From the NCBI GenBank assembly GCA_900258555.1, contig LT984857.1:323795-387794 (forward strand): a stretch of 64,000 nt of DNA, in the 5' to 3' direction. The translations under genes were made by a program, and so were the position numbers. Below the pieces are notes generated by a model that was given only the letters and a program-made list of their open reading frames with translations, was not told the origin of the DNA and did not search any database. Shown in pieces: positions 40,514 to 49,993 of this stretch. Source of the stretch: an uncultured Desulfobacterium sp. (GTDB taxonomy: Bacteria > Desulfobacterota > DSM-4660 > Desulfatiglandales > Desulfatiglandaceae). Within the stretch, counting starts at the first letter, position 1. Every line of letters begins with the position of its first letter.

Positions 40514-41361
40514 TAGTGGATTTTCATACCCATATCTTCCCCTCCTCTTTCAGGAACAACCGGGAAGAAATCTTTTCATACGAGCCTGCCTTTAGCCTCC
40601 TCTATGGCCCCCCAGGCGCAAAAATGGTGGGCGCAACTGGCTTGATCAGGTCTATGGACGAGGATGGGGTGAACAGATCAGTGATATTTGGGTTTCCCTG
40701 GGAAGATGAGGGCCGTTTTAAGAGACATAATGATTATATCATTGAATCGGTGCAGCTCCATCCGGAGCGTCTGACAGGTCTTTGCTGCTTTTCGGTTAAA
40801 ACACCGGATGCTGCCAGAGAGGCGGAAAGGTGCCTCAATTCCGGACTTGCAGGCGTTGGCGAGCTCGCTGTTTATGACTCGGGCCTTACAACTGAGGTAA
40901 TATCCTCATTTAAAGATGTGATGAGTGTTTGTGCCGAGCTTGACGCCCCGCTGCTCCTGCACGTAAACGAACCAATCGGCCACAACTATGCCGGTAAGGC
41001 GCCGATAACCTTGAGCCAGATCTACCAGTTTATCAAATTATATCCGTCAAACCGCATTATCCTTGCCCACTGGGGAGGGGGGATTTTCTTTTACGGGCTT
41101 CTGAAAAAAGAAGTTAAGGATGTTCTAAAAAACGTCTGGTTCGACACAGCGGCATCACCATATCTATACCGGCCGGATATTTATAGGATTGCAAGCGAGA
41201 TCATCGGCCTTGATAAGATTCTGTTTGGAAGTGATTATCCCCTGCTAAGACCAAAAAGGTATTTTGAAGAGATGAATGCAGCAGGCCTGACCAATGAGGC
41301 CAAGGAAATGATAACGGAATCAAATGCGGAAAGGGTATTAAATTTGAAATCTCAAATTTGA
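40510..41361 (+). CDS. Amidohydrolase-family (TIM-barrel) hydrolase
   Basis: A 283-residue metal-dependent hydrolase of the amidohydrolase-2 (ACMSD-like) type: DFHTHIF at the N-terminus (Asp4, His6, His8), LLLHVNE and IILAHWGGG with further metal histidines, and FGSDYPLLRP with the catalytic Asp near the end. Substrate cannot be read from sequence. It overlaps tlpA by 4 nt. A short tandem repeat of TTTGAAATCTCAAA lies across its stop codon. Confidence 0.85.
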   Translation: MIVDFHTHIFPSSFRNNREEIFSYEPAFSLLYGPPGAKMVGATGLIRSMDEDGVNRSVIFGFPWEDEGRFKRHNDYIIESVQLHPERLTGLCCFSVKTPDAAREAERCLNSGLAGVGELAVYDSGLTTEVISSFKDVMSVCAELDAPLLLHVNEPIGHNYAGKAPITLSQIYQFIKLYPSNRIILAHWGGGIFFYGLLKKEVKDVLKNVWFDTAASPYLYRPDIYRIASEIIGLDKILFGSDYPLLRPKRYFEEMNAAGLTNEAKEMITESNAERVLNLKSQI

Positions 41362-41375
41362 AATCTCAAATTCCC

Positions 41376-42371
41376 TTATCCCCCTATCTCAGACATCTGC
41401 CCGAGCAAAGATTCCTTGCTGTCCAGATTGTGGCCCTTGGGTTTGTTGGAAACGGCACTTAGAAAAATCCTCCTAAGATCATCGTCGGATGCACCGCCTC
41501 TCATCGGTCCTTTCAGGTCTTCTTCGTGATCAGACAGCAGACACACCCTCAGGTGGCCTTCTGATGTAAGCCTCAGCCTGTTGCAGATCCGGCAAAAATG
41601 TTCGGTCAAAGGGCTTATAAACCCTATCTCTCCCAAAGCCCCATTGTATTTGAAACGTTCTGCAGGTCCGTCGAATCCCGACCTGGAAACGGGTTCCAGC
41701 CTGCCGAGCTCGCTGATCCTGGCCTTGATCAATGTGTTGGGCAAAAAATTCGTCCGGATGTCGAATTTGACGGCGCCCAGAGGCATAAGTTCTATGAATC
41801 TGACATGGTACGGATATTTAAAGGTCATCCTGGCAAATTCGTATATCTCATCATCATTTAAGCCCTTGATTGGGACCATATTTATCTTGATAGGATGAAA
41901 CCCCATTTGTCTTGCAAGTTCAATACCCTCCCATACCAGATCAAAGCCATCGTAACCGGTGATTTTGACATATTTTTCCCTGTCCAGGGTATCCAGACTT
42001 ATGTTTATCCTCTTTATGCCTGCTGATCGGATCTTTTCCAGATTGTCTTTGAGATAAATGCCATTGGTTGTAAGTGACAGCTCCCTGAGCCCATGCAGGG
42101 ACGACACTCGGGAGATGAATTCTGTTATGCCCTTTCTGACCAAGGGTTCTCCCCCTGTCAGACGGACCTTATTAATGCCCAGGCCCACGGCGATTTCTGT
42201 AAGGCGATATATTTCCTCGTAAGACAGGATATCATCGTGTCTCAATTTAGGGAGGCTGCCGTCCGGCCTGCAATAGATGCATCTCAGGTTGCACCGGTCG
42301 GTTACCGAGATCCTGAGGTAATTAAGATGACGATCGTATTTGTCTATCAGTACCGGATGATTATATTCCAT
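41376..42371 (-). CDS. moaA: GTP 3',8-cyclase MoaA
   Basis: Radical SAM enzyme that converts GTP to 3',8-cyclo-GTP in molybdenum cofactor synthesis. From the ATG at 42371 it has 331 residues. The SAM cluster is TDRCNLRCIYC (Cys27, Cys31, Cys34), with GGEPLVR after it, and the second 4Fe-4S cluster is in HFCRICNRLRLTSEGHLRVCL. A GTG eight codons upstream is an alternative start. It ends in a non-typical C-terminus without the usual GG tail seen in many MoaA. It stands alone, converging with the amidohydrolase gene. Confidence 0.95.
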   Translation of the reverse strand: MEYNHPVLIDKYDRHLNYLRISVTDRCNLRCIYCRPDGSLPKLRHDDILSYEEIYRLTEIAVGLGINKVRLTGGEPLVRKGITEFISRVSSLHGLRELSLTTNGIYLKDNLEKIRSAGIKRINISLDTLDREKYVKITGYDGFDLVWEGIELARQMGFHPIKINMVPIKGLNDDEIYEFARMTFKYPYHVRFIELMPLGAVKFDIRTNFLPNTLIKARISELGRLEPVSRSGFDGPAERFKYNGALGEIGFISPLTEHFCRICNRLRLTSEGHLRVCLLSDHEEDLKGPMRGGASDDDLRRIFLSAVSNKPKGHNLDSKESLLGQMSEIGG

Positions 42372-42591
42372 CGCCAATTTAAATCCATAATTCACAATTA
42401 AACATCAAGAATTGTGCCTGGACGTGTATTTGTTCAGGCACGTCAATTGATATCTGAATCATGTCAGATAGTCAAATGATTCGGCCTGGAGGACGGACTT
42501 GAAAACAGGGGAGTTATATCCTATGATTCCATAATTTGCCATATGGCCGACTTTTATGCCCCGGCCAACACCTTTTTACATCGAGGAAATC

Positions 42592-43797
42592 ATGCGTAAC
42601 ATCTTGGTGACAACAGCCCGTCTGATCCTGTGGTTTGCTGTCGTTTGCCTGCTCGGCTGCTACCCTGCGCTCAGAAAGGAGGCCTTACGGCCTGAAGAAG
42701 CCCTTACTCCCATCCGGTTTTTCTACCCTGAATTCTGTGATGACATGGATCAAGGCTCTCTTAAGAAGGTAATCGAGAGAAACATGGTATATCTCAAAAA
42801 GATTGATCCTGAAACGGTCTTTAAATATGGGGCCGATTCAATTACCTGCAGACAGATAAAACAGAGCCAGGAGGCATTCCTGTCGCTTATCAGCACAAGT
42901 CATGATTGGAGGCAGTTGAACAAGGAAATAAGGAGGCAATTCAGACTTTACCGGGCAGCGGGCAGGGCTGGGAACAAGAACGTGCTCTTTACCGGATATT
43001 TTGAACCTGTTTATGACGCAAGGACTTCACCTGATCATATATTCAAGTACCCTTTGTATAGAAAACCCGATGACCTGGTGAGTATTGATCTGTCTGAATT
43101 CAGCAATAGATTCAAAAATGAAAGGCTCACCGCCAGGGTCGAGAGGAACCAGGTGATGCCCTATTACACAAGGCATCAGATCGAGATTGAAAACGCCCTC
43201 AAGGGCAAGGGTCTTGAGATTGCCTGGTTGCGCGATCCCTTGGATGTCACCTTTCTCCAGATACAGGGATCAGGCAGGCTGAATCTCGCTAACGGAAAGA
43301 CCTTGCGCGTGGGATATTGTGCGTCAAACGGAAGGGCCTACAGGAGCATTGGCAATTATATGCTTCAAAAGGGTTTTCTGACCAAAGAAAATGTGTCCAT
43401 GCAGGAAATAAGGAGGTATCTGTCCGAACATCCTGAGGTGAGAGAGGAGGTTTTAAGCAGCAACCCGTCATATGTATTCTTCCGAATCCTGGAGTCAGAG
43501 CCTGTGGGCAACATCAATGTCCCTCTTGTGCCCGGCAGGTCCATTGCCCTGGATGCGAAGGTTTTTCCAAAGGGGGCCCTCGCCTTTATGATATGCCAAA
43601 AACCGGATGTAGATAATAACAACAAAATAACCGGATGGAAAAAGTTTTCACGTTTCGTGATCAACCAGGATACAGGAGGTGCTATAACCGGAGCAGGCCG
43701 GGCAGACCTCTTCTGGGGCTGCGGACCATATGCGGAAGTGGCCGCCGGCCATATGAAGCACGAAGGTGAGCTGTATATGTTGATCAAAAAAGAATAG
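42592..43797 (+). CDS. mltA: Membrane-bound lytic murein transglycosylase A
   Basis: A 401-residue lipoprotein. The start at 42592 has GAGG six nt upstream and gives a clean signal peptide with lipobox LLGC; the longer open start at 42556 spoils it. MltA features are FTGYFEPVYDARTSPD, WLRDPLDVTFLQIQGSGRLNLANG, VGYCASNGRAYRSIG, LPGRSIALD-like (LVPGRSIALD) and the C-terminal 3D-like domain FVINQDTGGAITGAGRADLFWGCGPYAE with the catalytic Asp. It acts on peptidoglycan at the outer membrane and heads mltA-aroK-htpX-EndoQ/UvrD. Confidence 0.95.
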   Translation: MRNILVTTARLILWFAVVCLLGCYPALRKEALRPEEALTPIRFFYPEFCDDMDQGSLKKVIERNMVYLKKIDPETVFKYGADSITCRQIKQSQEAFLSLISTSHDWRQLNKEIRRQFRLYRAAGRAGNKNVLFTGYFEPVYDARTSPDHIFKYPLYRKPDDLVSIDLSEFSNRFKNERLTARVERNQVMPYYTRHQIEIENALKGKGLEIAWLRDPLDVTFLQIQGSGRLNLANGKTLRVGYCASNGRAYRSIGNYMLQKGFLTKENVSMQEIRRYLSEHPEVREEVLSSNPSYVFFRILESEPVGNINVPLVPGRSIALDAKVFPKGALAFMICQKPDVDNNNKITGWKKFSRFVINQDTGGAITGAGRADLFWGCGPYAEVAAGHMKHEGELYMLIKKE

Positions 43798-43809
43798 TGG
43801 TGCCGTATT

Positions 43810-44361
43810 ATGGAGCCCTGTGATCCTAAAAGGGATGTAAAACAAAGGCGGTCAAATATCATCCTGATCGGTATGCCTGGATCTGGAAAAAGTACCGTAG
43901 GCGTTATACTGGCCAAGCAGAGCGGCCGTGATTTTATTGACACCGATGTGATCATTCAGACCATGCAAGGGCGATCATTACAGGAAATTGTTGATCTCGA
44001 CGGCTACATGGCCCTGCGCAGAATCGAGGAAGAGGTTCTGCTTAAACTCAAGCTTTGCAACCATGTAATTGCAACAGGCGGAAGCGCTGTATACAGTGAT
44101 TCGGCCATAAGGCACCTGAAGTCGGACGGAATAGTGATTTTTTTGGATGTAGAGCTTCCAGCCCTGATGTCAAGGGTGCAGAATTTCTGGACAAGGGGTC
44201 TTGCCAGATCGCCGGGCCAGGAGTTTGGTGATTTGTATGAGGAGCGTCTTCCTCTTTACATAAAGTACGCCGATATTGTGATCAAGTGCGGGGATCTTTC
44301 TCATGAAGGGGTATGTGCCAAGCTTATTGAAAGACTTGGGGAAACCAGTGGCAAGATGTAA
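43810..44361 (+). CDS. aroK: Shikimate kinase
   Basis: A 183-residue P-loop kinase: Walker A GMPGSGKS, the shikimate-binding DTD motif (FIDTDVIIQ), Arg in ALRRIEEEV, and ATGGSAVYSD in place of the commoner GGG motif. It phosphorylates shikimate in aromatic amino acid synthesis. The NFWTRGLA segment matches the lid arginine region. It lies 12 nt after mltA and is followed by htpX 22 nt later. A related gluconate-type kinase is less likely. Confidence 0.85.
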   Translation: MEPCDPKRDVKQRRSNIILIGMPGSGKSTVGVILAKQSGRDFIDTDVIIQTMQGRSLQEIVDLDGYMALRRIEEEVLLKLKLCNHVIATGGSAVYSDSAIRHLKSDGIVIFLDVELPALMSRVQNFWTRGLARSPGQEFGDLYEERLPLYIKYADIVIKCGDLSHEGVCAKLIERLGETSGKM

Positions 44362-44383
44362 AATTTATTGAGGAGAACAGATC

Positions 44384-45310
44384 ATGGGAAATTGGTTTAA
44401 GACAGCCATACTTTTGGGTGTGATGACCGCCCTTATTGTATTCATAGGCAATCTCCTGGGTGGAAGACAGGGGATGATAATAGCCTTTATCATTGCGATG
44501 GGGATGAATTTTTTTAGCTACTGGTATTCAGACAGGATTGTCCTTCGAATGTATCGCGCGCGGGAGGTCAGTCCTGATCAGAGCCCCGAAATCTACGGTT
44601 TGGTGGCTGACATAGCCCAAAGGGCAGGACTTCCCATGCCCAGGATATACATCATTCCGGAGGATTCTCCCAATGCATTTGCAACTGGGAGAAACCCGGA
44701 GCATGCGGTAGTTGCAGTAACACAAGGGCTTATAAAACTGATGAGCAGAGAAGAGATCAGGGGTGTGATCTCACATGAAATGGCTCATATCAAAAACAGA
44801 GACATTTTAATAGGCTCTATTGCTGCGACCATGGCCGGGGCCGTGATGATCCTGGCCAATATGGCGCAGTGGACGGCCTTTTTTGGAGGCAGATCGGATG
44901 ATGAAGAAGGCGGTGGACTGGGGGCAATTGGGATGATCATCATGGCGATTGTAGCGCCTGTTGCAGCCATGCTGGTGCAGATGGCCATATCCAGGTCAAG
45001 GGAGTATCATGCGGATGCAACTGGGGCATCCTTTGCAGGACAATCGCAGGGGTTGGCCAATGCCCTGGAAAAACTGGGCGCCTATTCAAAGAGGATACCA
45101 ATGCATTCAAGCCCACAGACTTCACACATGTTTATCATAAATCCATTGAGCGCCGGCGGCATTATGAATCTGTTTTCCACCCATCCACCCCTGGAAGAGA
45201 GGATTGCAAGGCTAAGGGGCATATATCCCGGCAGAACCACTCCGGATCAGCGACCGGATTCGGATAGGGGGCTCAAGGATGCTGAGAGTTTCTGGAATAA
45301 TCTCAGATGA
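44384..45310 (+). CDS. htpX: Membrane zinc metalloprotease HtpX
   Basis: Inner-membrane M48 protease for misfolded membrane proteins. At 308 residues it has two N-terminal helices (about 7-50), the zinc motif HEMAH (His130, Glu131, His134), two further hydrophobic segments, and the third ligand in REYHADATGASF. The C-terminal PQTSHMFIINPL and FSTHPPLEERIARL are typical. It has a strong ribosome site (GAGGAG). Its stop overlaps the start of the EndoQ/UvrD gene. Confidence 0.95.
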   Translation: MGNWFKTAILLGVMTALIVFIGNLLGGRQGMIIAFIIAMGMNFFSYWYSDRIVLRMYRAREVSPDQSPEIYGLVADIAQRAGLPMPRIYIIPEDSPNAFATGRNPEHAVVAVTQGLIKLMSREEIRGVISHEMAHIKNRDILIGSIAATMAGAVMILANMAQWTAFFGGRSDDEEGGGLGAIGMIIMAIVAPVAAMLVQMAISRSREYHADATGASFAGQSQGLANALEKLGAYSKRIPMHSSPQTSHMFIINPLSAGGIMNLFSTHPPLEERIARLRGIYPGRTTPDQRPDSDRGLKDAESFWNNLR

Positions 45311-48300
45311 AATTCATTGCCGACATCCATATCCATTCCCACTTTTCCAGGGCCACCTCCAGAGACTTAACCCCTGAAAACCTTTCCCTGTGGGCACAGA
45401 AAAAGGGGATTACAGTTGTCGGCACAGGTGATTTTACCCACCCGGGGTGGCTTGCGGAGATAAGAGAAAAGCTGGTTGAGGCGGAAGGAGGCCTTTATCA
45501 GTTAAGGCCGGATCTGAAAAAAACTGTTGACAGCCAGGTCCCTCCATCCTGCCTTGGCCGGACGCTTTTTGTGCCATCAGGAGAGATAAGCTGCATATAC
45601 AAAAAAAACGGTTTGACCAGAAAGGTCCACCACCTGATCCTGATGCCGGATCTGGAGGCGGTTGAACGGCTGAATGACCGGCTTGAGCGGGTCGGAAATA
45701 TACATTCAGACGGAAGACCCATCCTTGGGCTGGATTCAAGAGACCTCTTGGAAATAACCCTTGAGGCGAGCGACAAGGCCTTTTTTATCCCCGCCCATGT
45801 ATGGACACCATGGTTTTCAGTGTTCGGTTCTAAATCAGGCTTTGATACTCTGGAAGAGTGCTTCGGGGACCTGACCGGTCATATCCATGCACTTGAAACA
45901 GGCCTTTCATCTGATCCGCCGATGAACAGGCTCCTTTCCTCCCTCGACGACTACATATTGGTCTCCAACTCCGACGCACATTCTCCTTCCAAGCTGGGCC
46001 GTGAGGCCAATATCTTTGATACAGGCCTAAACTACAAGGACTTGGTCCAGGCCATGACAGACGGCAGAGGCCTTATGGGGACGATTGAGTTTTTCCCGGA
46101 GGAAGGCAAATATCACCTGGACGGCCACAGAAAATGTCAGGTAAGACTCGATCCCGCTGAGACCATGAAAACGGAAGGGCTTTGCCCAGTGTGCGGGAAG
46201 CCTCTTACTGTGGGAGTCCTCAATCGAGTGAATCAGCTTTCAGACCGCAATGATCCAAGGCTTTCAAAGCCCTTTTTCAGCCTTATCCCACTTGCTGAAA
46301 TACTTTCCCAGATCCTTGAAAGCGGTCCCTCTACCAAAAAGGTCTCCGAGGCCTATGAAAGGCTCCTGGACAAGCTTGGGCCTGAGCTTAGTATCCTGAT
46401 GGATGTCTCCTTAGGTGATTTAGAGGCCGCAGGGGGGCCGATCCTTGCAGAGGCGATCAACAGGATGCGCACAGATAAGGTGATAAGAATCGGGGGTTAC
46501 GACGGCGAATATGGGTTAATACGATTGTTTGAGGCTTCTGAAAAACAGAAGCTGACCGGTCAGTTGGGCCTGTTTGCCGTGGAGGAAAAGAAAAAGGCCA
46601 AGACCAAGTCGGCTGTTAATCGTCCTCCCCAGGAGGAAAAACCAAAGAAGAAAGAAAAAAAGGCTGATCCTGAACTTGATGTATTGACCGATCCTATCCT
46701 TGATCCTTTAAATGAGGAGCAGAGGGCAGCCGTCTGCCATGAGGGAGTGCCCCTTCTTGTGGTGGCCGGCCCCGGCACGGGAAAGACAACGACACTCACC
46801 CATCGTATTGCATACGTTATCCGACAGGGCGTAGCACAGGCAGAAAAGATATTGGCCCTTACCTTTACCAGGAAGGCCGCAGGCGAGATGGCCGAGAGGA
46901 TTTCTAAGCTTGTAAAAGACGATGGATCAGGTGGAGTGTATGTATCCACCTTTCATGCCTTCTGCCTCGATGTCCTAAGGAAATATGGGGAGAGGATCGG
47001 CATTGACCAGGGCTTTACCCTGTGCTCCGAACCGGATTCAGAAGGTCTTATAAAAGGGCTCTTTGCTGAATCAGACGTCAAAAAGCGGGATATACAGAGG
47101 TTTGTAAAGGCGCTTCCGGAGATCAGGATCTTATCTGTTACGGGCAATAATACTCCTGTTGATCAGGAGATGGTCCGGCTTTTCGAAGGATATCAGCGCA
47201 GGCTAAGGGACATGGGGATGCTTGACCTGGATGAGCTCGAAATAGAGGTTCTGAGGCTTTTCAGGGATCATGTAGATGTGGCCGAATACTATGCAGCCAG
47301 GTTTCCATGGATATTTGTGGATGAGTACCAGGATACAAATCCGGTCCAGGTGGGCATCATAAAATGTATTGCAAGTGCTGGCCCTGTAACCCTGTGCGCA
47401 ATAGGAGACCCGGACCAGGCCATATACGGCTTTAGGGGTGCTGATGTTAAAAGTTTTTTTGGCTTTGCCGGTGATTTCCCAGGGGCCACGGAGATCCGGC
47501 TTGAGCAAAACTATCGCTCCACAGAACCAGTGCTTAAAGGTTCCGCCGCTCTTATGGGAAGGCGTAAAAGCCTTCAATGTCACAGGCAAGGGGGTGGGCC
47601 GATCTCTGTAGCCTCGTGCCAGACTGATGCTGAAGAGGCGGAAATGATTGTAGAGCAAATGGAAAGGCTGATAGGAGGGACAACATATTTTTCTCTGGAT
47701 AGCGGCAGGGTCGCGTCTCACGAGGGTGAAGAGTCTTTGTCATTGGGAGACATCGCAGTCCTTTATCGTATAAACAGCCAGGGGGATGCCCTTGAAAAGG
47801 CCCTCAATCGCGCTGGCATTCCATTTATAAGATCAGGAGAAAAACCCTTGATCAGCCGTTATCCTGTAAATGTCATATGGAGGTTTCTTCAGACTAAGGC
47901 GTATCCTGACAATGTCTTTTACAGAGATGAATACAATGGCCTGATCAAAGAAAGTGAAATTGCAAAAAGGGCGGAAGATGTTGAAATCAACGTTTCATCA
48001 TCAGTAATAACGGTGATTGAACAGGCCATCTCTTTGCATGGGTTTGATGATTCGGATAAACAATCCTCTGATGCCGCAAAACGACTGAAGGTTATGGCAA
48101 GGAGTTTTAATGGCGACCTCCCCCATTTTCTGGATATGCTATGTCTTGAAAGGGGCATAGATCATGCGGCATTAATAGGCGACAGGGTTTCACTTATGTC
48201 GCTGCATGCGGCCAAGGGCCTTGAATGGCCGGTGGTATTCATAACCGGGTGTGAAGATAGGCTGTTACCCTGCTCCCTGTTTGGAAGTCAGGATGAAGAG

Positions 48301-48513
48301 GAAGAAAGACGTTTATTTTATGTGGGGATGACCAGGGCGCAGCAGAGACTGATCCTTTCACACGTAAAAAGAAGGTCAATGAACGGCAGGGTCCTTGATA
48401 TGAAACCATCGCCTTTTTTGGAGGCGATCCCCAAGGGCCTGAAGGCCGCCTTGGATAGGGGAGGGTGGAAGGCGAAGAAGAGGCCTTATAAGCAGTTGGA
48501 ACTTTTCAGATGA
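45307..48513 (+). CDS. Endonuclease Q-like PHP domain fused to UvrD/Rep helicase
   Basis: 1068 residues, two enzymes in one chain. Residues 1-410 match endonuclease Q: PHP metal motif DIHIH (Asp6, His8, His10), VVGTGDFTHPGW, PAHVWTPWFSVFGSKSGF, SNSDAHSP, a zinc site (Cys277, CPVC at about 293-296, TVGVLNRV) and IGGYDGEYG. EndoQ nicks DNA 5' of deaminated bases. A lysine-rich linker (about 425-455) leads to an SF1A helicase: GPGTGKTTT (about 488-496), FVDEYQDTN, GDPDQAIYGFRGAD, LEQNYRST, SLHAAKGLEWPVV, RRLFYVGMTRAQ. The helicase lacks much of the usual C-terminal extension. It overlaps htpX by 4 nt. Confidence 0.88.
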   Translation: MKFIADIHIHSHFSRATSRDLTPENLSLWAQKKGITVVGTGDFTHPGWLAEIREKLVEAEGGLYQLRPDLKKTVDSQVPPSCLGRTLFVPSGEISCIYKKNGLTRKVHHLILMPDLEAVERLNDRLERVGNIHSDGRPILGLDSRDLLEITLEASDKAFFIPAHVWTPWFSVFGSKSGFDTLEECFGDLTGHIHALETGLSSDPPMNRLLSSLDDYILVSNSDAHSPSKLGREANIFDTGLNYKDLVQAMTDGRGLMGTIEFFPEEGKYHLDGHRKCQVRLDPAETMKTEGLCPVCGKPLTVGVLNRVNQLSDRNDPRLSKPFFSLIPLAEILSQILESGPSTKKVSEAYERLLDKLGPELSILMDVSLGDLEAAGGPILAEAINRMRTDKVIRIGGYDGEYGLIRLFEASEKQKLTGQLGLFAVEEKKKAKTKSAVNRPPQEEKPKKKEKKADPELDVLTDPILDPLNEEQRAAVCHEGVPLLVVAGPGTGKTTTLTHRIAYVIRQGVAQAEKILALTFTRKAAGEMAERISKLVKDDGSGGVYVSTFHAFCLDVLRKYGERIGIDQGFTLCSEPDSEGLIKGLFAESDVKKRDIQRFVKALPEIRILSVTGNNTPVDQEMVRLFEGYQRRLRDMGMLDLDELEIEVLRLFRDHVDVAEYYAARFPWIFVDEYQDTNPVQVGIIKCIASAGPVTLCAIGDPDQAIYGFRGADVKSFFGFAGDFPGATEIRLEQNYRSTEPVLKGSAALMGRRKSLQCHRQGGGPISVASCQTDAEEAEMIVEQMERLIGGTTYFSLDSGRVASHEGEESLSLGDIAVLYRINSQGDALEKALNRAGIPFIRSGEKPLISRYPVNVIWRFLQTKAYPDNVFYRDEYNGLIKESEIAKRAEDVEINVSSSVITVIEQAISLHGFDDSDKQSSDAAKRLKVMARSFNGDLPHFLDMLCLERGIDHAALIGDRVSLMSLHAAKGLEWPVVFITGCEDRLLPCSLFGSQDEEEERRLFYVGMTRAQQRLILSHVKRRSMNGRVLDMKPSPFLEAIPKGLKAALDRGGWKAKKRPYKQLELFR

Positions 48514-48515
48514 GT

Positions 48516-48781
48516 TCTCAACAGGTCATACTAATTGGCGGGCAGGCAGGGGCATTTTTTACGTGTTTGCATATTTGTGAGTCACTCCGAACATACGGCG
48601 GCTTTATACGCAATTTTTCATATGTGGGCTCGGTGAGGTTGGCGGCCGCGCAAAATATGCCATATCCGCCTGTAAGTTGCTTGAAATCATGGCCGGAGGC
48701 CTTTTTTAATTATTGCCATTGATGATGCAAACAGGTAAAAAGCGCCCCAGCCCGCCCGCCGGTTAATATGACCTGTTGAGA
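48516..48781 (+). repeat. TIR mini-element (MITE-like), copy A
   Basis: A 266-bp element with near-perfect inverted ends of about 55 bp (TCTCAACAGGTCATACTAAT at the left; the right end reads the same on the other strand), continuing into GGCGGGCAGGC, TTTTTACSTG and TTTGCAT. The core is related to 53061-53300 in inverted orientation, for example CTCCGAACATACGGCGGC and GAAATCATGGC. It starts 3 nt after the stop of the EndoQ/UvrD gene. No transposase is encoded. A 70-codon frame lying mostly within it (48510-48722) is not a credible gene. Confidence 0.75.
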
Positions 48782-48793
48782 TTCTATTATCCT

Positions 48794-48955
48794 AAAAAGA
48801 GCAGTTAGCCGTTAGTTTTTAGCTGTTAGGTAAGGGGTTTCGACATATTGACAACATCTATGGTTGCACCGAGTTGGGTGATGCAATAAATTGGTACAAT
48901 TTATTGAATTCCTTAAGCTAACGGCTGATCGCTAACAGCTAACAGCCTTTTTTAA
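48794..48955 (-). repeat. TAGCTGTTAGC-type palindromic element, copy 1
   Basis: About 162 bp with inverted ends rich in GTTAGC/GCTAAC units (AAAAAGAGCAGTTAGCCG at the left; CTAACAGCTAACAGCC then T-run at the right). On the minus strand it aligns along its length with 58213-58386, including CAATTTATTGCATCACCC versus CAATTCATTTCTTCACCC. It lies 12 nt after the TIR mini-element and just before the IscU-like gene. Shorter relics of the same end motif occur near 5585 and 55505. Confidence 0.65.
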
Positions 48956-48982
48956 GATTATAGCAAAGTGCAGGGATTTTTA

Positions 48983-49411
48983 ATGGAAGAAAAGATATTT
49001 GATTTCTGGCAGGATCATTCCCAGCAGTTTTTAGAGATGGCCTTTATGACGGAAAGGCGTGAGGTGATAGAGAGGCCGGACGGCTATGGCAAAAATTCGT
49101 CGGACTGTGGCGATACGGTTGAGATCTACATCATGGTCCGAGACGGGGTTATAACACATGCGTCATTTAGTTCTAACGGTTGCATAAACACCAGCGCCTG
49201 CGCCAACACTGTATTGCATCTCGCGGAGGGAAAGAGTGTAGAGGATGCGTGGAAGATCTCGCCCAAAGATGTAATTGATTATCTTGAAACACTACCTGCG
49301 AAAGAACACCACTGCGCAGAGCTTGCCATTGGCGCGCTTCACCGTGCATTGTCCAATTATCAGGAAAACAGGCGGGAGCCTTGGAGGAAGCTGTATTTTA
49401 CAGGGCGATGA
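48983..49411 (+). CDS. IscU/NifU-type iron-sulphur cluster scaffold protein
   Basis: A 142-residue protein with the three conserved scaffold cysteines: SDCGDTVEIY, FSSNGCINTSACAN and KEHHCAELAIGALHRAL, spaced as in the IscU/NifU N-terminal domain. It assembles Fe-S clusters for transfer to client proteins. The start at 48983 is preceded by AGGG at a suitable distance. It stands alone between repeat elements, with no cysteine desulphurase next to it. The many radical SAM and Fe-S enzymes in this genome would be clients. Confidence 0.85.
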   Translation: MEEKIFDFWQDHSQQFLEMAFMTERREVIERPDGYGKNSSDCGDTVEIYIMVRDGVITHASFSSNGCINTSACANTVLHLAEGKSVEDAWKISPKDVIDYLETLPAKEHHCAELAIGALHRALSNYQENRREPWRKLYFTGR

Positions 49412-49993
49412 GCATATACGAATTTATAGCATACAAGCCCGGATGCTTCCCTATTGACTGACTCTTCCCCTGAAACCATATTGACCGCATGCTTGATACT
49501 TCAATGACAGTTTTGTAGCTGTTGGGTTCGGGGTTGATTGGAATTATGGGACAATAAATAAATTTAGATAGGGATTGTTGCTATTACCATAAGAATACGT
49601 TATAGAATTAGGCACTTGGTTTGCGTATCGATAGTGCCAAGTAACTATTCGCTGGATGGGTAATGATTTTATTTGGAGTTCCAGATGATAACACTCTCTG
49701 TGCCGATACAGCATAGTCTTTGCTTTTTCTCAATATCCAGTAAAATTTTAACAAAGACTAGCTTTTTCTAATGAATAATTTGTTGGGCATCAGAAGACTC
49801 TGGTTTCCTGTGCCCAGCAACCGGAAGTTGGATCACTACGACTAGTGGTGACTGAGTGGTCGAACGTATTGGCTGCGGGTGTGCAGGTGGAGATATGCGT
49901 TCCCACGCAGGAGCGTGGGAACGAGTTAATACACACGGCGAAGGCCGATATGGAAGGATTCTCTTTCGTATCGCCCCGGATAATGAATCCGAA
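49412..49993. other. Gene-free stretch with repeats
   Basis: About 580 nt between the IscU-like gene and the M16 peptidase stop. No credible gene is present on either strand. It is AT-rich to about 49850, contains a loose inverted repeat GTTGGGCA / TGCCCAGCAAC near 49787-49836, and ends with the REP hairpin described separately. The 12-mer TGCCAAGTAACT near 49628 also occurs near 355; I could not tie it to a known element. Confidence 0.4.
49898..49923. repeat. REP-type hairpin CGTTCCCACGC
   Basis: A perfect 11-bp stem (CGTTCCCACGC / GCGTGGGAACG) with a 4-nt loop. It is of the CGTTCCCACGC type that is scattered in many proteobacterial genomes. It lies about 70 nt beyond the M16 peptidase stop and could protect that transcript's 3' end. 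There is no T-run, so it is not a typical intrinsic terminator. Confidence 0.65.

Noticed and set aside
48510-48722. A 70-codon frame overlapping the end of the EndoQ/UvrD gene
   Set aside because: It lies almost wholly inside the TIR mini-element; the related copy B does not keep an equivalent frame.
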